The notes beneath the pieces were generated by a model, which saw only the letters and a list, made by a program, of their open reading frames with translations, was not told the DNA's origin and ran no database searches. This document shows positions 8,385 through 17,426 of a stretch of 64,000 nucleotides of DNA, piece after piece. The number at the start of each line of letters is the position of its first letter. Position 1 is the first letter of the stretch. The stretch comes from JBKCUI01 sp052161605 (lineage in GTDB: Bacteria > Planctomycetota > Planctomycetia > Pirellulales > Pirellulaceae), in assembly GCA_052161605.1 (NCBI GenBank), contig CP197409.1; one strand, 5' to 3'. The position numbers and the translations under genes were made by a program.

Positions 8385-8726
8385 TTAACCCGATGATGCT
8401 GCATTCATGTTCGCCATTCGTCGCATTGCAGCGGTGGCAATCGTGCTTAAAATCGAGTTTTTCTCAGCGTCATTGAGGAAGGCCCATGACATACCGACTA
8501 GCTGAAGTTGTGGGTCAGAAAATGTCTTAGAATGACTAGAAGGGAAATCCAACTGCAGCGCATTTGCAGCGCATGATGCATGCGTAAACTCGCAAGATTC
8601 CTTGGCAAAAGTACTTAGCTCAGAATTCGATTCAGGTTCGAATCCTATCACCCCGACTTTAGTTTTATCAAGCGAATCGTTGATAAAACCGATACCGGGA
8701 GCCGTTTCCCGAGCGATGTTTTCCAA
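8385..8726 (-). CDS. Doubtful reading frame through tRNA fragment
   Basis: This 113-codon frame begins with TTG and translates the reverse complement of the tRNA-Pro fragment as VGVIGFEP, a well-known artefact of frames crossing tRNA genes. The last 40 residues (QLVGMSWAFLNDAEKNSIL) resemble the tails of planctomycete proteins encoded beside integrases, so a fragment of a real gene may be present. I give it low confidence as a working gene. Confidence 0.2.
   Translation of the reverse strand: MENIARETAPGIGFINDSLDKTKVGVIGFEPESNSELSTFAKESCEFTHASCAANALQLDFPSSHSKTFSDPQLQLVGMSWAFLNDAEKNSILSTIATAAMRRMANMNAASSG
8635..8657 (+). other. tRNA-Pro 3'-end fragment, probable attachment site
   Basis: These 23 bases (GGTTCGAATCC then TATCACCCCGAC) match the T-loop, 3' T-stem and 3' acceptor strand typical of bacterial tRNA-Pro, but the rest of the tRNA is missing. 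The 5' side of the T-stem does not pair, and the CCA end is replaced. A 3' tRNA segment close to a tyrosine integrase is the usual footprint of site-specific integration. It lies about 120 bases upstream of the integrase start. Confidence 0.7.
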
Positions 8727-8774
8727 TCACAAAAGTCTGTCATTACAGACTTGCAGTTGGAGGCAGTCGGAGAA

Positions 8775-9723
8775 ATGACGAAAGAACCTGGGTATTGTCT
8801 ACACAAGCCGAGCGGCAGGGCGTACGTAAATCTTGGTGGCAGAGTTGTCTATCTGGGCAAATATGGCACACCTGAAAGCCGCGATGAGTATAACCGCGTG
8901 AAAGCCGAGTGGCTGGTCAATCGCCACAATCCACGGTTCGCTATGGGTTCTAGGGGGCCGACCATGGCGGATGTCTGCCTCGCGTATCTCGACCACGCCG
9001 AAAAGTATTACCCCACCAGCAACGAATTTCTCAACATACGCTCCGCACTCAGGCCGATCAGCGACCTTTACGCCGTGATGCCTGCCAATGAGTTCGGACC
9101 AGTCGAGTTCCGTACGATTCGAGACTGGTGGATTAAGACCCCCATAGAGTTTTCCCGAAAAGGCAAAAGTAACAAGCCTCCAAAGTTTCGCAGTCGCAAA
9201 ACAATAAACGATCAAATGAGCCGGCTGGTGCGGATGTTCAAATGGGCGGTATCTCAAGGGATGGTTCGGGTTGAGGTCTACCAGACCCTCAAATGTGTGG
9301 AACCTCTAAAACGCGGCCGGTGCGATGCGGTGGAGTCCAAACCGATCATGAGCGTGAAACCGGAGCTTGTCGAAGCTACCCTCCCGCACCTCACACAGGT
9401 CCTAGCCGACATGGTAAGGTTTCAAATGCTAGTGGGGTGCCGGCCGGGAGAATTCGTAAAAATAACACCTAGTAAGGTGGACCGCTCCGGCAGCGTGTGG
9501 ACGATTGAACTAAAAGCCACGGAGAACCCCTGGAACAAGTTACGACACAGGTAATTATGCTCAAGCGATCAAATATGCTTGCAAGCGAGCGATACTAGAG
9601 CAATTCGGTATCGACGCTGCTAGCGTGTTATTGGGACACAGTGGATTAGATGTAGCTCAGGTCTACGCCGGGCAAGACAAAAAGGGTTGCTCAAGAAAGC
9701 ACGACTTGATCTTTGATTCTTGA
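8775..9723 (+). pseudogene. Tyrosine recombinase (phage/ICE integrase), broken
   Basis: The first frame (to the stop at 9552-9554) holds an N-terminal arm and core-binding domain and the first catalytic block (LVGCRPGEF, with the conserved arginine). The +1 frame then continues with NYAQAIKYACKRA and, after an apparent gap, FGIDAASVLLGHS and DVAQVYAGQ, which are the C-terminal box and tyrosine region. The segment between, where the HxLRH box should lie, is missing or out of frame. The gene thus carries a frameshift plus internal deletion and cannot make an active recombinase. The ATG at 8775 is preferred; TTG at 8751 is an alternative. Confidence 0.8.
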
Positions 9724-9923
9724 GGATGCAATCGAGTCCGTTGCTCCCCAGGTTCTCTGGATCGATGCCACATGGCTCTGTGATGCACCGAACGCAGAAT
9801 TCGCTTTAGCGTACGTTGAGGTTGCTGGTTGAACAAACAGCCTGAAACAGAAGCAACCTTTGAGAGCGATAACCATGCACCAGCTAAACCTATCCAGGTT
9901 CTCGCCCTCGGGCAATTCAAGGT

Positions 9924-9939
9924 TGGCACACAAGTTGCG
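9924..9939 (+). promoter_or_regulatory. Sigma-54 -24/-12 promoter candidate 1
   Basis: TGGCACA-CAAG-TTGCG gives GG (9925-9926), ten bases, then GC (9937-9938). It differs from the consensus TGGCACG-N4-TTGCW at two minor positions. The expected start of transcription is near 9950, about 70 bases before the PRC-barrel gene. The preceding ~200 bases (9724-9923) hold no gene. Confidence 0.65.
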
Positions 9940-10019
9940 TTACAAATTGCGTAGGAAAGACTCGATGGAGCACTCTGCTCGCAACCTCACATTCTTAGTA
10001 ACTCAGAAGGTAGACTGTT

Positions 10020-10598
10020 ATGAAGATCTCAAAAATTTGGATTGCCTCGGTCATGACCGTTGCATTTTCCAGCACGTTGGTCGCACAGAATCCAAACGTT
10101 AAGCCCGCACAAGAGACTGCAACGCAAAACCTGCAAAAGCTTGACACCACCACATCTGGCCCAGGAATCCGTGCCAGCAAGTTGATGGGGATGAATATTC
10201 AAAACTCTAAAAAAGAGCATGTTGGCCAGATCAAGGATATCGTTGTGGATCCTATGTCAACGCGAATCCAATACGTGGCGGTCACCTATGGCGGATTCCT
10301 TGGACTCGGCAACAAAATGTTTGCTGTCCCAATGCAGGCCATCAAGGTTCAACAAGATCCAGACAATCGTGACCAAGTCGTTTTGGTTCTCGATGTAACC
10401 AAGGAACAAATGAACGGAGCTCAAGGCTTTGATGAAGCCAATTGGCCCAACTTTTCCGATGAAAAATTCTCCGGTGAGCTGCACCGTCGGTACAGAGTTG
10501 AAGATCGTTGGAATAACCGAGGAAGCCGGGATGGAAAAGTTGACGTTAACATTGGTCGCGATGGCGTCGAAGTGAATGTTGACGGAAAGAAGAAGTAA
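10020..10598 (+). CDS. Secreted PRC-barrel domain protein
   Basis: This 192-aa protein has a signal peptide (MKISKIWIASVMTVAFSS, cleavage near VAQ). It is followed by a PRC-barrel: residues 55-125 include RASKLMGMNIQNS, VGQIKDIVVDP and the strand pattern YVAVTYGGFLGLGNKMFAVP. The charged C-terminus may be disordered. PRC-barrels are binding modules of photosystem H subunits and ribosome maturation factors, and bacterial secreted versions are often stress-linked. AGAAGG precedes the ATG. A sigma-54-type promoter lies about 70 bases upstream. The exact role is unknown. Confidence 0.85.
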   Translation: MKISKIWIASVMTVAFSSTLVAQNPNVKPAQETATQNLQKLDTTTSGPGIRASKLMGMNIQNSKKEHVGQIKDIVVDPMSTRIQYVAVTYGGFLGLGNKMFAVPMQAIKVQQDPDNRDQVVLVLDVTKEQMNGAQGFDEANWPNFSDEKFSGELHRRYRVEDRWNNRGSRDGKVDVNIGRDGVEVNVDGKKK

Positions 10599-10616
10599 GG
10601 TTTCAAATTGGGGAGC

Positions 10617-10650
10617 CGGGACTGCAGTTCTGCCGAAGCACTCAGTCCCG
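10617..10650 (+). terminator. Hairpin after PRC-barrel gene
   Basis: An 8-bp perfect stem CGGGACTG/CAGTCCCG (10617-10624 with 10643-10650) encloses an 18-base loop, just after the PRC-barrel stop. It is followed by CATACTTTTG, a weak T-run. It could be an attenuator or mRNA-processing site between this gene and the YHS gene. Confidence 0.4.
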
Positions 10651-10696
10651 CATACTTTTGAGTGACTGATCGTAAGTCCCGTACTAAGGAACAATC

Positions 10697-11074
10697 ATGA
10701 CCAAGTCGAATTTTGAAAATGTTACTGCAGCGAGCCCCGGATATGACGCAGAGCCCGAAAACGTAACCGAAAGCTTCGGGCCAGCTGCTGATACGGGTGA
10801 AGATCTAGCGTACGAGGGGAGCGGGAAGGAAATAGTCAAGCCTACGTTCGATGGGGGTAGGCCTGCTGAAGACCAGAAGGATAACGGTGTTTCCGAACCG
10901 ATTGCTCCAACGCTTGATCCAATCTGTGGCAAGTCCGTAGACGAAGACACATTGTTACACTTGGAACGTGACGGGAAGATCTTCTACTTTTGCAGCGAGC
11001 AATGCCTTCAGACTTTCATCTCGACTATTGCGGGAGTGAAATCGGAGAGTAAGGCCGGGAGCTGTTGCGGATAG
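10697..11074 (+). CDS. YHS/TRASH-domain protein
   Basis: The first ~75 residues are acidic and likely disordered. The C-terminal ~50 residues form a YHS/TRASH-type metal-binding domain: DPICGKSVDEDTLLHLERDG, YFCSEQCLQTF, and a final CC pair. YHS domains occur in metal-handling proteins such as P-type ATPases and in copper or iron sensors. There is no signal peptide. It ends 3 bases before the BrkB-like gene starts, so the two are very likely co-transcribed. Confidence 0.75.
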   Translation: MTKSNFENVTAASPGYDAEPENVTESFGPAADTGEDLAYEGSGKEIVKPTFDGGRPAEDQKDNGVSEPIAPTLDPICGKSVDEDTLLHLERDGKIFYFCSEQCLQTFISTIAGVKSESKAGSCCG

Positions 11075-11077
11075 GGA

Positions 11078-11956
11078 ATGCGATTCGCAATTAGAAGCCA
11101 CTTAGCTTGGTCAATCGTGCGGGACACTGCAATCAGTTGGGTGGCTCACAATGCACCTCGACTGTCGGCCTCGCTCGCCTTTTATACGATTCTATCTGTC
11201 TCTCCACTTTTGCTCATCGCCACTGCGATTCTGAAGAATGTTTTCGTGGAAACGGGTGCGTCTGACCAGCTCATGGTACAAATGCAATCCATTCTCGGCA
11301 ACTCGGGCGTTGAGGTGTTCAAAACCATCGTTCAGAATCCAGCCCCTCCGTCCATGGGAGCGATCGTTTCCATCATCGGGACGGTGACTCTGTTGATTGG
11401 TGCCACAGGAGTTCTTACTGAGTTACAGAGTGCAATGAATTTAATATGGAACGTCCAGCCGAGAACAAATGTTGATTTCTATGGCAACATTCTCCATCGA
11501 GCTGCATCTTTCGGAATCGTACTCGCCGTAGGTTCATTGTTAATCGCAACTGTCATATCATCCGCTGTGATCGCCGCGTTTGGTGTACGACTTCTGGACA
11601 TCGTCCCCGATCTCAAAGCAAACCTAAGAGTTGCAAACAGCGTCTTAAGTTTCGCTCTTTTGACGATCTTATTTGCACTGACATTCAAGTTCTTGCCAGA
11701 CGCGAAAATCTGGTGGCGAGATGTTTGGTACGGTGCGTTCGTTACAGCCGTACTCTTTACGATTGGAAACTACTTTATCGGAATCTATCTCAGTTCGGCT
11801 GGGATTTCGACTCCGTTCGGCGCTTCAGGATCCTTGGTGGTTTTCATCGTCTGGACCTACTATTCGTCACTCATTCTGTTCTTTGGGGTCGAGCTTACTC
11901 AGGTGACTGCGACCCATCTCGGTCATCGAATCGAGCCTTCAACTACAACATCGTAA
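11078..11956 (+). CDS. YihY/BrkB-family inner-membrane protein
   Basis: This 292-aa integral membrane protein has about six transmembrane segments. The family signatures are APRLSASLAFYTILSVSPLL near the N-terminus, FKFLPDAKIWWRDVWYGAF, and the C-terminal GASGSLVVFIVWTYYSS followed by ILFFGVELTQV. Members were once called ribonuclease BN by mistake; their real function is unclear, and export of small molecules or stress tolerance has been proposed. It starts 3 bases after the YHS gene. The length is normal for the family. Confidence 0.9.
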   Translation: MRFAIRSHLAWSIVRDTAISWVAHNAPRLSASLAFYTILSVSPLLLIATAILKNVFVETGASDQLMVQMQSILGNSGVEVFKTIVQNPAPPSMGAIVSIIGTVTLLIGATGVLTELQSAMNLIWNVQPRTNVDFYGNILHRAASFGIVLAVGSLLIATVISSAVIAAFGVRLLDIVPDLKANLRVANSVLSFALLTILFALTFKFLPDAKIWWRDVWYGAFVTAVLFTIGNYFIGIYLSSAGISTPFGASGSLVVFIVWTYYSSLILFFGVELTQVTATHLGHRIEPSTTTS

Positions 11957-12064
11957 GTGACAACATGATGCGACCGATTGAGCCTAAGGTATCGAACATC
12001 GGAGCGACCGTATCCGATGAACAGGGACTATGAAGAAGCTACTAAAAACAATTAGGAGAATCCA

Positions 12065-12937
12065 ATGACAATCGAACAAAGCGAAAACGTGGACACCATA
12101 CCTGCGCAGACCCAAAGTAAACCCGGTTTAGAATCTGAGATGCATCCCAGACCACTTTACATGGCGGATGGATACAAGGGAGCCGAGAAGCTTCTGAATC
12201 AGGTCGCGCTAATTACGGGAGGTGACTCAGGGATTGGTCGAGCGGTAAGTGTCTTGTTCGCTCGCGAAGGTGCGGATGTGGCCATTGTTTACCTACCAGC
12301 AGAACAGACGGACGCTGAAGAAACGGCAATGGCGATCAAAGCCGAAGGACGACATGCGCTGTTGTTGCCAGGAGACGTTACTCAACCCGAATTTTGCATC
12401 GCGGCAGTCGATAAAACCGTGGAGCGATTTGGCAAGTTAGACATCTTGGTCAACAATGCCGCTTACCAACAAACTAAAACACGTCTCGAGGACATCTCAA
12501 ACGATGATTGGGACTTAACCTTCCGAACCAACATTTTTGGTTACTTTTACATGGCAAAAGCTGCGTTGAAGTACATGAAAGAGGGAGGAACCATCATCAA
12601 CTGTGGTTCAAGAACTGGACTGGAGGGAAACAAGACATTGATCGACTACGCTTCAACTAAAGGAGCGATCCATGCGTTTACGAAGTCGCTCGCGCTAAAT
12701 CTTGCTGACAGGAGGATACGTGTGAACTGTGTCGCGCCAGGTCCAATTTGGACAGTGCTGCAACCTGTCTCGAAGCCTGCGGAAGCCGTTGCTGAGCATG
12801 GTGCGAAAACGCCCATGAAGCGCCCTGGGCAACCAGAAGAAGTTGCGCCCGCGTTTGTCTTTCTGGCGTCCAATGCAGATTCAAGCTACATCTCCGGCGA
12901 AATCTTGACGGTTCTCGGTGGGGAAACGACGGCCTAA
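12065..12937 (+). CDS. Short-chain dehydrogenase (general-stress YhdF/YhxC type)
   Basis: This 290-aa SDR has the cofactor motif TGGDSGIGRAVS (near residue 50), NNAAYQ, and the catalytic serine/tyrosine/lysine pattern (CGSRTG, then YASTKGAI). The N-terminal extension ending in HPRPLYMADGYKG is typical of the general-stress dehydrogenases of soil bacteria. The substrate is unknown and NAD(P) is the likely cofactor. TTAGGAGAA precedes the ATG. It is 108 bases after the BrkB-like gene and may be part of the same transcript; no separate promoter is obvious. Confidence 0.9.
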   Translation: MTIEQSENVDTIPAQTQSKPGLESEMHPRPLYMADGYKGAEKLLNQVALITGGDSGIGRAVSVLFAREGADVAIVYLPAEQTDAEETAMAIKAEGRHALLLPGDVTQPEFCIAAVDKTVERFGKLDILVNNAAYQQTKTRLEDISNDDWDLTFRTNIFGYFYMAKAALKYMKEGGTIINCGSRTGLEGNKTLIDYASTKGAIHAFTKSLALNLADRRIRVNCVAPGPIWTVLQPVSKPAEAVAEHGAKTPMKRPGQPEEVAPAFVFLASNADSSYISGEILTVLGGETTA

Positions 12938-13071
12938 ACTAATTGTAGGATTGCGAGAAGCAACATGACGAAACGATACCGTCACCGACTAGGAAGTCGG
13001 TCAATGGAGCGAGGAATGCCTCCTATTCAATGAGCGATTAGTTGCTCGATGAAGCCAGCAATTCTACGTTA

Positions 13072-13087
13072 CGGCACGCGACGTGCG
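13072..13087 (+). promoter_or_regulatory. Sigma-54 -24/-12 promoter candidate 2
   Basis: CGGCACG-CGAC-GTGCG has GG (13073-13074) and GC (13085-13086) with the exact 10-base spacing. The predicted transcript start near 13098 leaves a 75-base leader to the ATG at 13173. A dyad ACCGACT/AGTCGGT (12984-12990 with 12995-13001) lies about 105 bases upstream of that start, where an activator could bind. Confidence 0.6.
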
Positions 13088-13172
13088 TCTCTGGAGATTT
13101 AGGAGTGTCGATATTGGAATCAATTCCCTACACGACACACAAATTGTTTTAAGTACCCAGAGGAGAATTACG

Positions 13173-14177
13173 ATGCATCGTCATTTAATCGCAGGCGCAT
13201 TTGCTTGCTTCGGTTCCAGTTTGTTTGGACAAACGACCGACACTGCCAATCAAACAACCGGCACACTTAACAAAGTTCAGAGCACACTTCAGGATGGCGT
13301 TCAAAAGGGGCAGGATTCCGTGAACCGAACTATTCAACAAAGCCCTCTAACTCCGACATTGCGAGATGGCCAGAACCAACCTTTCTTGGACAATCAAACT
13401 CAAGCTGGCGGTTCGTTGGGGCCTACCGGAAGTACACGCATCCAGAACAATTCCAATCTGCAGAACAACTTAAATCGTCAACCTGGGCAATCGAGTTTAA
13501 ACTCATCCACTCAGATCCAAGGGCAAGGAACACTCAACCAACAGCTTAGGGGTAATCGCATACAGGATCCAAACAGTCAGAATGGCAATGCATACCAATT
13601 GAATGGTAACGGCGGATTTCAGGCACAATCGCCGCAAATCCAGGGGCAAACAACGCAGAATGGTCAACCATTGCAGCAGTCGTGGTCGTCGCATAATTCC
13701 GGTCGCGTTTACATGCTTCGCGTTGATGCATGCGGGCGCGAGTTTATTTGCGTAGATGGCAGGCCAGTCTATTTTGACAAGGTCAATTCGCTCTCAATGC
13801 AAGCAAATGCAGCGACTCAGAATCAATACCGATCAGGTAATGGAAGCTTCGATTCTCAGAACGGTCGCAACGCAGAAGCCCCTCCTGCGGCAGATAATCA
13901 GAACGCCGATCAACCGATAATCGATCAACAAGGCTCACTCGCTGTACCGAGGTCTTCGAGAGACGGCAGAAGCGAACCAACACAAGATCGGTCTAAATCA
14001 CGCGATATCAACAATGATGAATTGAATCCTAATACGTTGGATGATGCACGCAATAACAATTCGAGCGAGCTCAACAAGCGTGAAAACGATAATGTCGTGC
14101 AAGCCGACGTTGACGCTAACGCAGAAGTGAATCAGCAGGGCGAGAGCACGAAGGATCTCATTCAGCCCAAACGGTAG
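13173..14177 (+). CDS. Secreted Gln/Asn-rich low-complexity protein
   Basis: This 334-aa protein has a signal peptide (MHRHLIAGAFACFGSSLFGQ). It is followed by long tracts rich in Q, N, S and G. One ordered core around residues 175-210 contains GRVYMLRVDACGREFICVDG and a VYFD motif. No known domain is identified. The start at 13173 is chosen because AGGAG lies upstream and the 13072 promoter would exclude the longer frame from 13083. The composition suggests an extracellular or envelope-associated disordered protein. Its C-terminus is charged. The function is unknown. Confidence 0.7.
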   Translation: MHRHLIAGAFACFGSSLFGQTTDTANQTTGTLNKVQSTLQDGVQKGQDSVNRTIQQSPLTPTLRDGQNQPFLDNQTQAGGSLGPTGSTRIQNNSNLQNNLNRQPGQSSLNSSTQIQGQGTLNQQLRGNRIQDPNSQNGNAYQLNGNGGFQAQSPQIQGQTTQNGQPLQQSWSSHNSGRVYMLRVDACGREFICVDGRPVYFDKVNSLSMQANAATQNQYRSGNGSFDSQNGRNAEAPPAADNQNADQPIIDQQGSLAVPRSSRDGRSEPTQDRSKSRDINNDELNPNTLDDARNNNSSELNKRENDNVVQADVDANAEVNQQGESTKDLIQPKR

Positions 14178-14286
14178 TCAGCTTGCAGTGGACCACAATT
14201 CTCGATCGATGCTCGACGGCAAGCCGCATCTTGAAAGTCGGGCCGGGAGAGGGAATGACAAGTTCAAGCCGTAATAGGAGATGGAG

Positions 14287-15531
14287 ATGACAACCAATTC
14301 GGAGCCCGGACCAAAGCGGCTGTCGATTCCTCTCTATCTGATGCTAGCCGTGGGGCTGTTCGCTTTCGTTCAGACCTTCTCGACGCTCTCCCCCATCTAT
14401 CTTTCGTTTTTGCTGACGCTAATCATTTCGCTCGCGCTCAATCCTCTTGTCAACAACCTGAGGAGGCTGACAGGGGGCCGAAAGGGCGCGACTGGCTTAG
14501 TGATACTATCCATGGTCAGCATTCTTGTTTTAACCGGATGGGCTTTTTATAATCCGCTAAAAGATTCAGTCGCAAACTTGTCGAAAGCGTTGCCGGAATA
14601 TTGGGAGCGACTTCAGAAGCCCCTAATCAAGATGGAGCAGCATGCCAAGCGTTCGGAGATGCGATTGCAAGAGGAAGTGAACTCGGAAAACGCTCATGAT
14701 ACCAACGAAGCTTACCGTCCTAACGATGATAACAACGACAACACTGAATTAGAGAATACTGGATCCGAAGGCGAATTGAACGCGAGTGACCTTCCCAGAG
14801 AATCGAATTCGATCCGATCCAGTTTGGCCGAAATGCTCCGCGGTGTCGTGGGAAACTTCACCAAAGTTGCATTCAATGGTGCCCAGATGCTTGTCGTACT
14901 TGTGACAGTGTTTTTCGGTGTCATTTTTATGTTGATGAATCCTCGACCAATCATAGGTGCCATCTTCTCGTTCGTGCCAGAACGACACCAAGGTGTCGCC
15001 ATATTAATCATGCACCGTGTCTGTAGATTTGCGCCCGCCTGGGGGGGATCCACGCTAGCTGGCATGCTGTCCATCGGCTTGCTCGTATTCTTGCTGATGT
15101 GGCCATTGCTAGGCTTGATGGATGCACTCGTGTTGGGCCTCATTGCGGGAGTGCTTGAATGTGTACCCTTCCTTGGACCAACCCTTAGTACCGTACCCGC
15201 ACTCTTGCTAGCTCTTGGAAGAGGGGGCATGACTCCCTTATGGGTGCTGCTGGCATACATCGGTGTACAAGCTCTTGAAAATAACATTGTTCTTCCACTC
15301 ATCATGTCGCGGGGCATGAAGCTGCATGCAGTTGCTGTCATTTTTTCAATGCTTTTATGCGTTGCTGCCTTCGGAGTTCTGGGCGTACTGATCGCTGCTC
15401 CCATGGTTGCGATCGTTACTATTCTTCACGAAGAACTCTATCGAAAAAGGCTCCTTCCGACAGTGACTGATTTGGACCTGGAAAATCGAACACGGCAAGT
15501 GTTGCATGAAAAGATCCTTGCAAGCGATTAG
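14287..15531 (+). CDS. AI-2E-type permease
   Basis: This 414-aa membrane protein has about eight transmembrane segments in the AI-2E transporter (PF01594) layout. An N-terminal group of helices is followed by a hydrophilic, acidic stretch around residues 110-180. The C-terminal half contains GLIAGVLECVPFLGPTLSTVP and LPLIMSRGMKLHAVAVIFS. Family members include TqsA and sodium/proton antiporter-like proteins, so the substrate is uncertain. The ATG at 14287 sits 6 bases from AGGAG; the one at 14281 is too close to it. The 3' end overlaps the MgtC-like fragment. Confidence 0.9.
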   Translation: MTTNSEPGPKRLSIPLYLMLAVGLFAFVQTFSTLSPIYLSFLLTLIISLALNPLVNNLRRLTGGRKGATGLVILSMVSILVLTGWAFYNPLKDSVANLSKALPEYWERLQKPLIKMEQHAKRSEMRLQEEVNSENAHDTNEAYRPNDDNNDNTELENTGSEGELNASDLPRESNSIRSSLAEMLRGVVGNFTKVAFNGAQMLVVLVTVFFGVIFMLMNPRPIIGAIFSFVPERHQGVAILIMHRVCRFAPAWGGSTLAGMLSIGLLVFLLMWPLLGLMDALVLGLIAGVLECVPFLGPTLSTVPALLLALGRGGMTPLWVLLAYIGVQALENNIVLPLIMSRGMKLHAVAVIFSMLLCVAAFGVLGVLIAAPMVAIVTILHEELYRKRLLPTVTDLDLENRTRQVLHEKILASD

Positions 15532-15702
15532 TTTACGAATCTCGATTCAACTCATTCTTGCGGCAGCACTGGGAGGATTGCCCCGGTACGATAGAGCGAG
15601 TGCGGGAAAGCCAGTGGGTTTACGCACATACCTGTTGGTATCTCTTGTCGCAGCTTTGTTCGTATTGCTCCTTCATAACATTGAGGACGAGCCCGCCGCT
15701 TC
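15506..15702 (+). pseudogene. MgtC/SapB-family N-terminal fragment
   Basis: About 60 codons match the start of an MgtC-type membrane protein: ISIQLILAAALGGL, then SAGKPVGLRTYLLVSLVAAL. In an intact gene the glycine-rich loop is followed by a glutamate-containing stretch; here it reads PRYDRA, and the frame ends soon after in unrelated sequence. The rest of the gene is absent, and the opposite-strand gene begins its stop at 15703. It starts inside the end of the permease gene. It is a truncated remnant. Confidence 0.65.
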
Positions 15703-16443
15703 TCAAAGATCTCCCTTTTCACCCACAATCCATCTTTCCAACATCACACGTTCCGACGGCATTTGATGCGTTCCTCCTGCCAAGATGTCTAAGAACCGGT
15801 CCCACAAATTCTTGCCATGGTCGAATTCGTGTAAAAAGTCAGCGACCGCGCTCTTGTACTGGAGTTCGTACTCTTCGGCTTCCTCAACCGAAAAGTCACT
15901 TGGGGTTTTGTGAGAGATGAACTCATTGATTCTCGTCAGTTCTTCCTCCGAATACTTCTCGAGCAATAGAAGCTCAACACGACAAGCATCGGCATAGGCA
16001 ACCACCATTGGCAGAAAGACACCTTCGGAGTCTCGCATCTCCCTCTGCCACTCGACATTTTCGCTTTGAGGGAGCACATCAACTCCCATTTGGGGCAGGT
16101 CCTCCAGTTCTTTTTCGAGTTTCGTCATCACTGCGTCAAACTCGATCCACATTCCAGACGAATCGCTGCGGTCCTTGTTCTCTATTCTTCGTTTTCCCTC
16201 TGCGAGTAATCGCTTTATGGATTCAATGGAGTCATTGATAATGAGAAGCTTGGCTTTCCAGCTCGCAACTGCACTCGCGTTAGACGTATTCAGCGCAGCA
16301 CCGCTTGCGCTGTCGTTTAGACGCTTTATCTTTGATTCAACCTCAACCATTTGATCGAAATTGCGATCCAAGTCCTGCCTAAATCGCTTAATCGACATCA
16401 CAGCCTGAAGTTCGGACGCATGACTAAGACTAGAATTTCCCAT
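15703..16443 (-). CDS. Hypothetical coiled-coil protein, 246 aa
   Basis: The family is not recognised. The protein is rich in charged residues with heptad-like segments (FRQDLDRNFDQMVEVESKIK; SIESIKRLLAEGKRR), no signal peptide and no membrane helix. It is probably an extended helical cytosolic protein. No strong ribosome site is visible; the next upstream feature on this strand is the alpha/beta hydrolase, whose stop lies 67 bases further up. It converges with the permease/MgtC remnant. Confidence 0.55.
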   Translation of the reverse strand: MGNSSLSHASELQAVMSIKRFRQDLDRNFDQMVEVESKIKRLNDSASGAALNTSNASAVASWKAKLLIINDSIESIKRLLAEGKRRIENKDRSDSSGMWIEFDAVMTKLEKELEDLPQMGVDVLPQSENVEWQREMRDSEGVFLPMVVAYADACRVELLLLEKYSEEELTRINEFISHKTPSDFSVEEAEEYELQYKSAVADFLHEFDHGKNLWDRFLDILAGGTHQMPSERVMLERWIVGEKGDL

Positions 16444-16510
16444 TTTGATTTTTAAACCTTAATAATCGAGTACTATTCTCAAAGTCATTGGCAATTGCAC
16501 TTCAAATTCT

Positions 16511-17329
16511 TCAACTGCAGAATCTGATCAGATCGGTAATAAGTTGGGCTCGATGCGTGGCGAAGAGCCCGTGAGGTGCACCTTCGTACTCGATTAGTTG
16601 CGAACCGCGGATTGCCTCTGCTGCTGGACGTGCCGTTGCGTCGATAGGTACGGTTTTGTCGAGCGTGCCATGTACGATCAATGTTGGCAGATCGAACGAT
16701 TTGAGATCCGGACGAAAGTCTGTCATTGCGAAAGCGTTAACGCAATCCAATGTGGCTTTTAGGCTTGCTTGCATGGCCATTGAGAGTGTCCAAGCCAACC
16801 ATTCGTCGCTCACTGGTCGCGACAGTGCCTCCACCCCGTAGAAGTCTTTAAAGAACGAAGTGAAGAAATGCGAGCGGTCTTCGATAAGACCTTCAAGCAT
16901 TTCGTCGAAACCTTCTTTTGGTACCCCATGGGGGTTCGTGTCGTCTTTCAGCATGAAGGGGACAACGGACGATATCAATGCGACAGAATGGACGTTGCTT
17001 TTGCCATGGCGACTTAGGAATCTCGCGATTTCTCCGCCCCCCATCGAAAATCCTATGAGAGTGACATCCGAGAGTTGAAGTTTGGCTATGACATCCGCCA
17101 AATCGTCCGAGAGAGTGTCGTAGTTGTATCCGTCCCAAGGCTGACTGGATCGACCGAAGCCACGCCGGTCGTAGGCAATAATTCGAAAACCCGCATTCGC
17201 GAGAGGAACAGCGACGTCGTCCCAACTGTCGGCCGTCAAGGGCCAACCATGGATCAAGACCAACGGGCGTCCGACACCCCAGTCCTTGATATAGATTTCA
17301 GTTCCGCTGCGAGTCATAATGGATAGCAT
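16511..17329 (-). CDS. Alpha/beta hydrolase (non-haem chloroperoxidase-like)
   Basis: This 272-aa protein is an alpha/beta-hydrolase fold protein of the chloroperoxidase/arylesterase type. Seen: the oxyanion strand VLIHGWPLTADSWDD, the nucleophile elbow GFSMGGGE (serine near residue 97), an aspartate in LIVHGTLDKTVP and a histidine in GAPHGLFATHR. The natural substrate is unknown. The start at 17329 keeps MLSIMTRSG; an internal ATG is also possible. It lies between the coiled-coil gene and the large kinase on the same strand, with gaps of about 65 to 100 bases. Confidence 0.9.
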   Translation of the reverse strand: MLSIMTRSGTEIYIKDWGVGRPLVLIHGWPLTADSWDDVAVPLANAGFRIIAYDRRGFGRSSQPWDGYNYDTLSDDLADVIAKLQLSDVTLIGFSMGGGEIARFLSRHGKSNVHSVALISSVVPFMLKDDTNPHGVPKEGFDEMLEGLIEDRSHFFTSFFKDFYGVEALSRPVSDEWLAWTLSMAMQASLKATLDCVNAFAMTDFRPDLKSFDLPTLIVHGTLDKTVPIDATARPAAEAIRGSQLIEYEGAPHGLFATHRAQLITDLIRFCS

Positions 17330-17426
17330 TGTCTTATCTTTTCTGCTTTACAAATTCGTGAAATCTGAGTGTCTTCAACCCACACTTGGCAGGAACGGAC
17401 AGGAAGTTTTCGAGGTGTCGTAAGAC

